A stretch of 64,000 nt of DNA, taken from contig NC_047065.1 of NCBI RefSeq assembly GCF_902459465.1, positions 4,088,309 to 4,152,308 of the forward strand, in the 5' to 3' direction. The stretch comes from Asterias rubens (taxonomy: Eukaryota > Echinodermata > Asteroidea > Forcipulatida > Asteriidae). Made by a program: the position numbers and the translations under genes. The notes beneath the pieces were generated by a model, which saw only the letters and a program-made list of their open reading frames with translations, did no database searches and was not told the DNA's origin. This document shows positions 47,101 to 59,200 of the stretch, in pieces. Numbering within the stretch: the stretch's first letter is position 1; the number at the start of each line of letters is the position of its first letter.

Positions 47101-48535
47101 ACAAATGCAACATACATTTTGAAGGCTCGGAAATCCTCAAAATACGCTCACTTATTCTATCACAAAGGCATCAAAGGCGATCGCTTCCATGCCCATGGGT
47201 ATAACATTGCCTTGGTGCCCTTGAAACACTAGCAGTAGAAATTTACAATATCCTCATAGGGTGCCCTTTATCAAGGGGAAAATGCCTTGGTGCCCTAGCT
47301 CTTTCAAAAACGAATCGTACAGGCCTGTACTACATGTACGCTGAGCTGCCAACACTTTCCCTGATTCTGCAGAAAGACATTTATTTCCCTGATAATAATT
47401 TATAAACCAATTCGTCCGTGTTCTGATGAGCAAATTTGAGAATCTCCCTGATTATGGGAACTGTCTCACTATAATGTTATTTTATCTTCCTGATTGTTAA
47501 TCAAAATCTCGCTTGATTGCATTTGTGATGCAGATGTTGGCAGCTCCGACTACAGTAATTGTTAGTGGTCACTTTTGAGATCTATCCTGACTGCAAAGCT
47601 CAGTCATGGTGCCAAAGTCACTGAACACGTTTGGTAAACGTAAGCTTTTTTGAGCTCAAATTTTCACAGCTTTTTCATTTTATGCATATTTTGAGATACA
47701 CCAAGTGAGAAGACTGGTCTTTGACAAGTACAAATAGTGTCCAGTGTCAACATTAAAACAAACGGTAACTCAAAGTTATACTGGAGGCTTCTAAGCCCTA
47801 ATAGAGAGGACATAATGCTGGAGTGGTTTAAAGACACTGGACACTATTAGTAATTTGTCAAAGACCAGTCTTCCCACTTGGTGTATCTAAACATATGCAT
47901 AAAATAACAAACCTGTGAAAAATTGAGCTCAATTGGTCGACGAAGTTGCGAGATATGAATGAAATAAAAAACACCCTTGTCACACTAAGTTGGGTGCTTT
48001 CAGATGCTTGATTTCGAGACCTCAAATTCTAAACTTGAGGTCTCAAAATTGATTTCGAGACCTCAAATTCTAAACTTGAGGTCTCAAAATCAAATTCTTG
48101 GAAAATTACTTCTTTCTTGAAAACTACGTCGCTTCAGAGGGAGCCGTTTCTCACAATGTATTATATAATCAACCTCTCTCTCCCCATTACTCGTTACCAA
48201 GTAAGGTTTTATGCTAATAGTTATCTTGAGTAATTACCAATAGTGTCCACTGCCTTTAAGGAGACGAGTTTTTCTCCTCTGAGTGTACACTTAACTGTAT
48301 TATAGCAAGAGGTCCTTGCTCTGTGTTTGTGAGCGAGTCTACACATTCACGTGGAGGACTTTAACTAAAGGGATTTGGGTGTTCCAACAGAGCAAGAATG
48401 TTCTAACTTTGCAAAACCAATGGAGATGTCTCCCCCCTTAAAAAAACAAAAACAAAATAATAATAAAAATAAATAAAAAAATAAACAAGTAATCAAATAA
48501 ATTAATAAACAAATAAATTAATAAACAAATAATAA

Positions 48536-48571
<36 letters not shown>

Positions 48572-51500
48572 CAATTTGTTGTACTATGCTGAAAATTGGT
48601 CATAGATTTTCACTACATGTACGTATATTTCTCCTGACTCGCACAAAAGATTTCATGTTTCGCTCGGCCCCAGCGGCCAGTCTATCCAGGACCGCTGGGA
48701 TGGGCTAATCGCTTGCACAGATTCTTGTTCAGGAAGTACGTCATGCGTACAGTGCATAGAAATACGGTGCAGTGTGAGTGTGATGCATGATGGGACTGCG
48801 CATTATTAAACCAAAGACAGTGCATGATATGTTTGCCCATCCCAGCGCCTTTGGTTAAAGCAAGGCGCTGGGGACGAGCGAAATTTCATGTAAGCATAAA
48901 TTTTCAGTGGTTTGTTAATTTATGTACATATTATGGGGTGTATTGGTTGATCACACAAAACAGGAACAGTGTTTGCAACTATTTTGTCAGCTCTACCAAT
49001 CCTGTTGTCCATTTTTACTGCAGGAACTGCTTCCTACTTGTCCACCCACGGCCCTTACATGTAGACCCTGTTTCATTTATTTATTTCCTTCCTTCCTTCC
49101 TTGAATTAAATCAGCTTTTGGTTATTTCTGTTGGTCCAAGCCTCGCAAATATTTTATGGGAAATCTAGCCTCTTTGCGAGGGGTTTCCCTTAATTTGTTT
49201 ATTTTCACTCGCCTGCCGGACGAGTCAACAACAATTTTGAGTGACCCGCTTCACACGCAACAATGCAAACAATTTTGGAAGCAAAAATCAAATAAAATAT
49301 AAAATATACAAAAATAAAATCACGAGAGTGAAGATTTTGGACGACCCTAAACCCCTAACTCCGGCCCTAAAATTAAATACTCTTTTATTTTCATGGATTC
49401 TTGATTTGAGGATTGCTTTTTAGAACTTCTTTTCAATGAAATCTTAATGATTCAATGATTGGTCGACGACACGTTAGGAAAATATTGTGCATTTTTTTTT
49501 AAAGGGCCAATAGACTCACCACTGCAGCGATAACGAGAACGATAATGATAACGACGCAAAGAGAACGCAGTCTATTGGTTGAATGAGCGTGTGCGTATTC
49601 CGCGTGGAGCAATTCAACCAATACAATGCGTTCTCTGTGCGTCGTGATCGTTATCGTTCTCGTTATCGCTGCAGTGTGACTCGGCCTTTATGCTATAAAA
49701 TGATTATGTATTAGGTTCAGATAAATCAACATAGTGCTTGCTCAAATATATAAAAAACAGCTTATACGTGAAACTGTGTAGCCCTTTCTAGTCTTGTTGG
49801 TCCATTAATAACGTTGAGCTACAAGCCCTGCTGGATACCTCCCAAGTTAGAACCCTGAATTACTTAAAAGTTGTATGTACATGTACGTTGACAAGGGTCT
49901 ATGGGTTAGCAGTCATAAAAAATGTTTCATTGAAGAGCCTGTCATGAAATTGGCCCTGATAAATGTACAGCAATGTAATTGATGTACACGTATACGTGCA
50001 TACATGTAATTGCATCAAGGAAAAGAATATTGGTTTGATTTTGATCTTAGACTGGTAGTGCTGGGTAAAAATCAAAATAATATATGCACAATTGTGTTGA
50101 CACCCTATTTTGTATGTAAAAAATAATTGTAATAAACAAAACGTCTCTTGTTCCGGGTTTAATTTTATTAGTAGTGCATGACTGGTGCAAGACATGGAAG
50201 GGTGGGTTCTAACAAAGGATCGTAACACAAATAGGATAATACATTATGTAAATAAATTACTGGACTGTAACACACACCCTTTTTCAAAATGTTAATCCCG
50301 TTGTTAGAAAGTGTTTCCTTTTTTACATTTTTTCCCCTGCACTATGATGTGTGCGTACAATATGTGTTTTTGCTGCACAGGAAATGGGTGTTTCCCAGGG
50401 AAGTGCAATTTATTTTGATAATGTACAATGTACTTTGGTATTTTTGTTGTTATGTCCTTCAATTAGTTTGTGTTACACTGTTACAGATAAAAAAAAATTG
50501 TCCCTGAGCAAACAGAAGAGGAAAAATCCTTCATGTTGAATCCCCTGGTCTGTTGTATTTATGTCACACATTGCCGGTAATATACACGAAGTCTGACCAT
50601 CTGCTCAGGGTTGCGGTTGTCATTGTGAATGTAATAATGACTAGTTCTTAGTCTTACGTACATACATACATACATACATGTACATACGTACATCTCATTT
50701 AGCAATAAGCGTATCAATGGGGATGCGCTTTACATTTATAGTACCCAGTCGTCAAATTCACCAAACTCTTCCTAACTTAGGATTAATCTTAGTACTTAGG
50801 ACGTGTCCCACCCTTGCACTGTAATATGTAAGCCTTAGGATTAATCCTAGCGTTTTGTGAAATCGGTAGCTGGCAATTGGGCCAATAACATTCCTTTAAT
50901 CTTTCTCAGCTCCCTGGGGAGTATATAGCCCAGGGCTGCTGTTGTGCTCCAATGGCTTTTTCATACCTTGCTCTATGTTCATACACAATATCAACCCGTA
51001 CCCTCCCTGGTACCCATGTATGCATGGGTACCCTCCCTGGTACCCATGCATACATGTACCCCTAGGTGAAGAGAAGCAGTTGAAGCATTTTGCTCACGGT
51101 CACAAGTGCCATGACAGGGATTCGAACCCACACTCTGATGACTTAACCGCCAGAACTTGAATTCGATGCTCTTGTAGACCTTGTGCACATGACGTCATTT
51201 CAGTAGGGCGCCCTCACCTAGAGGTCAAAAGGAGGTTGTTCATTGGCCAATCCTGTGCGCCGCGCATACTAATCTGTGCGTTTCGATTGTTTCATCACCA
51301 TTTTTCCACTAAGATGGCTGCTGGATGACGTCAATGCATAAGGTCTATTACCACTCGGCCATGACACCCCAATGTACTTGTAATTATGCATGGCTTACAT
51401 GTATCTACACGACACCCGAAGGACATACGATGCAACACTCAAGTTGTATACTGGTAGGCACTAGTAGGCCAGTATTTAGAGAGTCGGGGCCTGTCAACGC

Positions 51501-53205
51501 ATGAAAGGGAAAGTCCATTGGTTTTGTGTTTTAATAATAATAATAAAAACTAGATATAGTGTTTGTACAAACAAACACTAGGTGTTCGGCTATTGTTGGG
51601 TCAGTGTTTGAATAAATGAAACAAGTATTGTTAATAGCTCGTCAAATTACAAAGAAATCAAAACCAAACAGTTTTCTCGATGTGTAATAATTTATAGAAA
51701 AAGCATCAAAAAGTGTACATTTCAACCTAAAAGCCTTTAAATACTGCCTTTTCAAAGCATTTTACAGGCTCTTCAGTTTAAAAAGGTCAAAAAGTCAAGA
51801 AAAGGTCACCAACACACCCATTTTTGTGGAATACGTGAGGCCCTTTCATATGATGTATAGATTGTCAAAATAGATTTTGTGGTTGAGGAAACGTGAACTG
51901 ATGAATAATGGCGACTGGAGAAGAGCCTAACTAACCAGAAGGGAAATGTTTGTTGAAAACGCCTTGAAAACAGACTACGTACGTAAAGCCCTTTCATATG
52001 ATGTATAGATTGTCAAAATAGCTTTTGTGGTTGAGGACATAGGAACTTATGCATAATGACGACTGGAGAAGAGACTAACTAACCGAATAGGAAATGTTTG
52101 TTGAAAACATCTGAAAACAGACTACGTACGTAAAGCCCTTTCATATGATGTATAGATTGTCAAAATAGCTTGTGTGGTTGAGGATATGGGAGCTTATGCA
52201 TAATGACGACTGGAGAAGAGCCTAACTAGGAGGAAAATCTTTGTTGAAAACGCCTTGAAAACAGACTAAAGCGAAGCTATTTATAGGAGAAAAAAAAATT
52301 AAATACAAAAATAAATCGTATAAATTTTGGTCGCCAAGTGGTCTCCCATCCAAATACTGACTGGGCTCTATTTTGCTTAACTTTAGTGACAGGTGTTATC
52401 AACGCAGTATGGTACGCAGACTAAAACGATCAACACGTGGTGCAGAGCGTGACTATGCTCATCAATGCACCGCATACTTACACGTGGTGACCGCAATGCA
52501 CCGCATGCTTACACGTGGTGACAAAGTACATGTACATGTAATTGTAAAATCTTTACGCGCAATCAATGGGGGAATTTTGTAGTGCTTTATACGTGAATTT
52601 TAGATTTTTCAACATCGATTTTGAACCAGAAGACAAGATCAAAATGGGGTCATGTCTGTGAGGTGTTTACGGAGTTTTTAATGCCCTTTCCGATGATGTA
52701 TTGATTGTCAAAATCCGTCATGCAGATCAAAAGTTATGATTTTTTGAAATAATACCGCATACTTACACGTGGTGACCGCAATGCACCGCATGCTTACACG
52801 TGGTGACAAAGTACATGTACATGTAATTGTAAAATCTTTACGCGCAATCAATGGGGGAATTTTGTAGTCTTTATACATGAATTTTGAAATTTTCAACTTC
52901 TCTTTTGAGCCGGAAGACAAAATCAAAATGGGGTCATGTCTGTGAGGTGTTTAAGGAGTTTTTAATGCCCTTTCAGATGATGTATTGATTGTAAAAATCC
53001 CTCATGTAGATCAAAAGTTATGATTTTTTGAAATAATAAACTTTGAGTTAGTGTATCTCGTCAACTGATGACGTCATCGTGACGTAACAACTTTTGCATC
53101 ATCTACTGGTTATTGTCTACCTGTGTGCAAAGTTTCAACTTAATGCAAGCTTCGCATCTATGCTTTTTCTTGCGGACAATCGACAGCGAGAAGAATAAGA
53201 AAAAC

Positions 53206-53239
<34 letters not shown>

Positions 53240-56200
53240 GAACAAAATCAATGAGTTGTTCGGGCTTTTGCCCGAACACCTAATTACAACATTTACATAG
53301 AGCACTAAATACGGAAGTTTTCCAGTTGAACAATAAAACCACACTGTGTAGTACTGTATCTTTTGAAAACGAAATCAACCCATTTTAGAATGTTGACTTT
53401 GAGTATGATAAACACCTTTCAATTCTATTATTGAGTAATGAAGTATCCCATAGAGACAAATGAGATCAAATTCTCTTTATGGTGTGTTGTTGTGCTTGTT
53501 TTAAGGCACTGCCGTCGATTTCACAAAACTCTTCCTAACTTAAGACTAATCTTAGGACTTAGGACGAGTCCCAACCCTGCCGAACAAAATCAATGAGTTG
53601 TTCGTCCTAACTTGAGATAAGACGAGTCCTAACTCTTTGTGAAATCGACGGCGACACCTTTGGTTTGTCAAAGACCAGTCTCCTCTCTTGGTGTATCTCA
53701 ACAATTATTCATAAAATGACAAACCTGTGAAAATTTGAACTGAATTGGTCTTCGAAGTTGCGAATAATTGAAGAAAAAACAACTAGTCGCACAAGCTGTG
53801 TGCTTTCAGATGCCTTGAATTCAAGACCTCGGCTGAGGTCTTGAATTCAATTCAAATTTGTTAGTAAGAAATTACATTTTTTCTCACAATGTTTTATACT
53901 ATCAACAGCTCTCAATTTCTTGTTACCAAGTAAGTTGTTATGCTACAATTATTGTGAATAATACTACCAATGGTGTCCAGTGCCTTTAAATAAAAACAGT
54001 ATGCATGGTAAACTGTTCTAGTTTGTCAGTTTGTTAGAACAATTCTGGGCCAGCAAGCCCTTTGGTCTTGTGGAGTCCCCCTCCCCCCCCCCCCTAAATT
54101 CAATCCCTGCCATGCGTGATTGGTTTTTAAGTGGTCATCCTTCTTGTGTTTTTTCAATCAGTAACAAATTTCCCAGAGTTGCTTAATAATACAGTCAAAC
54201 TGTGAAAATCTCATCAACTGAAATCTTTGGCAGTTAAAACAAAAAAATCTTACTGTAATTTTTGTGTGTGTGCACGTTCACATTTTATGCTTTTTGGTTT
54301 TATTTGATAAATGCAGGAATAAATGAACATATGAACTGTAGACGTGTGATTTTATTTAGGGAAAATTGTTTTGCAAATTGTAGTATTTTAAATAAATAAT
54401 GAAATAACAATAAGTGACATTTATAACGCGCTTTTTCCAAAGGTCACAAAGTGCTCAAAGCGACACAAGAATACACTCTGATAGACAAGTTGACAGGATT
54501 GAGTGTGACACTGACTAAACACAAGAATAGCAAAGAGTCAAGTTAAATTGATTGATAAGTATTGTGTTTGTGTCTTTGCAGATACATGGGTATTGGTTTA
54601 TCAACAGAGGAGTTTGTCACCAACATGAACAGACTACCAGGTAAGTCATTAATTGGTGCGTTCGAATAGCTTCCCTGGGTCGACCCCGGTGCCCCCCCCC
54701 CCCGGTACATTTGAAAAGCTTTGCGTCATTCCAGGGGCTCACCCTGGTCAGCCCCAAGTGCCCTGCTTGTGGAGTGGGTCACTTGGGGGCTGGCTCCAGG
54801 TGCATGACGTCACCACGAGATGTTAAGTGATCGTTCGAATAGCTCTTGTCAGTGGCTCACCCGAGTGAGCACTGTGGGGTCGACACAAGACGCTAATCGA
54901 GCACACCCTTACATTATTTGTAGGTGTTATGTCTCGGATAACGCCCAAGGTGTGCTCACTTTGTACCCACAAATAGCGGGGAACACCGAGGGCATTATAC
55001 GACTTAATAACCCACATCTGTGACGTCATGCTATATTGATAAATCGTTCCATTTTTTTTGCCAGAATGGCGCAATGTATGTTTTACATTAAAGCATGTTT
55101 ATACTCCAGTGAACCCCACACGCATTTTGATTTCATTTAAAAATGAAATTGGATATCTGACTTAATGACCTGCTCAAATTTTTTTTTCTTCTAATGAGGA
55201 CATTTCTAATTATTCGCTTGATTTTACTCTGAAGGTTGGGACAAGCATTCCTTTGGTTACCACGGCGACAACGGGCACACATTCAACTCGGCGGGGAATG
55301 GTCAGCCGTACGGGCCCACGTTTACGACCGGCGACGTCGTCGGCTGCGGCGTCAACCTCATAGACAACACCTGCTTCTACACCAAGAATGGCGTCAACCT
55401 AGGGGTGGCGTTTACAGATTTACCTGTGAGTTTTAATTTGAGATGTGCAAACTTTGTACTTTCTTGTATGTTTTCCAAAGGGACTGTCACTTTATTTTTT
55501 TGATGCAAGTTTGTCCCAAACAATCCTGAAAACCACTATTGGTAAGGGTTTGAGTTTTGCATTACTGAGTCCCCTTTTTCGCAGCTTAAAACAAAAATGT
55601 TTCTCCCAGTTTGGCATTGGCAAGGTTTCAGGTTTCAGGTTTAGTTTCTATACTATAAATTAAGGAAGGAAAGATCTTTAATGGAACTTGGGATAATGAG
55701 GTCAGACAAGAAGCCACAGTTTATACTAGTACATCTGCCCTCCACACTAAGAAAAACAAGACTCTCTTCAACTTGAATTGAGCTGTGAAATTTGCACTTT
55801 CTACACATAGATTAAATTTTTTCAAATAAATACACATTTTTAATTTAACTTACTTTGATACAATTGACACAGGATATGAAATAACAAGTATTGACCTTGT
55901 ACAGTACACATTTTTAGTGACAAGGAATTAATTCTCTCGCTCTTTGATCATTTACCTGGATTATGAAATAAATTTTTTTTACCTTCTATGGTACTGCTGA
56001 GCTGTAGTTAATGAGGTTTTCAGAATTATGGTGATCAGCGGATTTTTGTTGTTTTCACTGCAGTCATTTAGTAATAATGCACTAACCTTTCCATGACACG
56101 TACAATCTGACTTCCTAGCGATGCCATTCAAGGCTGGTGTGCTTCTCGTTTACGTGACAGCAACCATGTTAAAGAGACATTGCCTGGGATCAGGCAAGTG

Positions 56201-59200
56201 GGTCTACATGTAGGAAAAGCGTTTGTAACCATTTGTTATAAAATGCATAGAAAGATGTTTAAAACGTAGGATATAATGATCCACACAAATATGCCTCAAA
56301 ATTGCGTAGCTTTCCTTTTACTTCCGGAACTAACACGGTACGCCATTTTGTGGAGTCAAAAATTTGACTCGACAAAACGGCTGACCATGTTAGTTCACTA
56401 TGTTAGAGGAAAAACTGTGCGATTTCGAGGCATGTTTGTGTGGATCATTGTATTCTACTTTTAAAAAGCATCTTTCTAACACTATGCATTTTATAACAAA
56501 TGGTTTCAAACACTTTTCCTAGACCATGCTTGCCCAATCCGAGGCAACATGTCCCTTTAAAGGGTTTGGGTACTTTTTGTTCGACACACAGCGTGAACGT
56601 TCACAGATTTACATTAAACTTACACGGCTTAAAGATAATTATAGTAGAAAGCTTCCCTTAAAATATTACTTGCTGAGGGGCTGTAGTTTTTGAGACATGG
56701 GTAAAACAATTTCACGAAAATAATTCTCTTCTCGGTGAGATGAAAATTATTTTACCACAACAGATTATTTAGGTGACTCTCCTGTGATTTTTCAGGCTGA
56801 AACTTCTTCTGGGAAATTTTAATGTTGCATACCATCTACTTTCACAGTGAGTAGGGATTAATGTCAAGGCCAAAAACTTGATCTACAAAATATCAAAACC
56901 CTTTAAAGGCAGTGGACACTATTGGTAATTGTCAAAGACTAGCCTTCACAGTGTACCTCAACATGTGCATAAAATAAGTAACCTGTGAAAATTTGAGCTC
57001 AATCGGTCATCAAATTTGCGAGATAACAATGAAAGAAAAAACACCCTTGTCACAAGAAGTTGAGTGCGTTTAGATGGTTGATTTCGAGACCTCAAGTTCT
57101 AAATCTGAGGTCACAAAATCAAATTCGTGGAAAATTACTTCTTTCTCGAAGGAGGGAGCCGTTTCTCACAATGTTTTATACCATCAACCTCTCCCCATTA
57201 CTCGTCACCAAGAAAGGTTTTATGCTAATAATTATTTTGAGTAATTACCAATAGTGTCCACTGCCTTTAAGTCATAGACTTGGCAGGGACTCAAAATAGT
57301 TGGCTACCCAGCTGAGTTTTCCTGACAGACTCTCTCTCCCTATTTATCTCTCCCGATTTATTGCTATCTGTAGCGGTAGTTAAATCTTAAAGGCAGTGGA
57401 CACTATTGGTTATTACTCAAAATAATTTTTAGCATAAAAAACTTACTTGGTAAGTTGAGTAAGTGAGTAATGGAGAGCTGTTGATAGTATAAAATATTGT
57501 TAGAAACGGCTCCCTCTGAAGTAATGTAGTTTTCGAGAAAGATGTAATTTTTTCATGAATTTAGATTTAGATTTTGAGGTCTGGAAATCAAGCTTCTGAA
57601 AGCACACAACTTTGTGTGACAAGGGTGTTTTAGTCTTTCATTATGATCTTGCAACTTCGACGACAAATTTTGCTCAAATTTTCACAGGTTTGCTATTTTG
57701 TGCATTATGTTGAGATACACCAAGTGAGAAGACTGGCCTTTGACAATTACCAATAGTGTCCAGTGTCTTTAAAAAGACCCATTGCCTTTGGATCGGGTGC
57801 TTTGTGGCTAAGCGTTTGTTATGAAATGGATATATGGTTGGAAAGATGTTTTGAAAGTAGAATATTACGATTTACATAAATATTCCTTTAAAGACCATGG
57901 ACACTATTGGTAATTGTCAAAGACCAATCTTCACAGTTGGTGTATCTCTACATATGCATAAAATAACTAACCTGTGAAAATTTGAGCTCAATTGGTCGTG
58001 AAAGTTGCGAGATAATAATGAAAGAAAAAACGCCCTTGTCAAAACTACGTTACTTCAGAGGGAGCCGTTTCTCACAATGTTTTATGCTATCAGTCTCTCC
58101 CCATTACTTGTTACCAAGTAAGGTTTTATGAAAATAATTATTTCGAGTAATTACAATGTACCAATAGTGTCCACTGCCTTTAAGTAGTGTTGTTTTGATT
58201 TTGCTTTGTGAGCTAAAATGGTCCGCCATTTTGTAGCAGAAAGTTCCCTGAAAATAAGCAAATTTGTCCATGTTCTAATCAACATATTTAAAGATCTCCC
58301 TGGATTATGGATTTTTCCACTACCAACACACTTTGTACAACAAGCAAGTCTGCAGATTATCATGTATTTTCCATTGCCAATAACTCTTCTTAAATAACAC
58401 ATGTACATGTATGGGCCCAATTTCATAGAGCTGATAAGCACACAAATTTGCTGCATGAGATTTCTTCCTTGATAAAAACAAGATTACCAACCAAATTTCC
58501 ATTTGTTGCATATTGCTTGTTACTGGTGTTCAACTGTTGTTTGCTTATCCTGAAAATGATGTCGAAATTTGGTTAGTAATCCTGTATTTATCATGGAAGC
58601 AATTTCATGCTAAGCAAATTTTTATGCTAAGCAGCTCTATGAAATTGGGCCATGGTCTTTATTAGTCGTTCTGTTAATTATTCATGCTTTGCTCGCTGAG
58701 AGGCGTTTGCCCAGAAATGCAAATCCAATAGCAAACATTTTTATCACCATTAGAGCTTTAACAGAGCAGATATCTCATGGCTCAGATGCAAGAAGCCCGT
58801 TTATAATTGCACATGTACATGGTTTGAGTTGAACTTGTGTGAACTTCAAATTTACAAGACAAATGTCCTGCTCATGCAGTCCACAAGATGTCAGTTCTCC
58901 GGCCCTCTGAATTCTAATGGCAACTCCACAGTTTTCTAAAAGTTATGTGAGAATTAGTGCGTGTACATTAAATACTGTTTGGTTTTACCCTGACACTGAT
59001 GTGTGTCAAGCACTGAATACTCAGAAAAAAAAAATCACAGGCATATTACTTGAGTGGGATTCGAACCCACAGCCTTTGCAATTCTAGTGCAGATTTTTTT
59101 CAACAGCCTGTCATAGCCCTGATGTTTGTATTCTTTCACATGTTTGTGATCAAACCAAATTGTAAAAAAATAAGCAGCAGAACCAGTTATGAAAATAAGC

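Larger units (their letters stand above)
34827..54591 (+). other. RANBP9/10 intron 2 (19.8 kb)
   Basis: The donor GATGG/GTAAGA and acceptor TTTGCAG/ATAC join a split Gly codon. I see no other exon. It holds family D, A, C, B and E elements, a foldback (49501-49690), a SINE with a nested MITE, a tandem-repeat block (51838-53290), and microsatellites. Stretches such as 37180-38540, 39400-40680 and 42540-43440 are AT-rich with frequent TGTACATGTA-type strings and no recognised element. Confidence 0.7.

Noticed and set aside
51841..52280. Evenly spaced repeats resembling a CRISPR array
   Set aside because: The units are 147-148 bases with no repeat/spacer alternation, in a eukaryotic intron.
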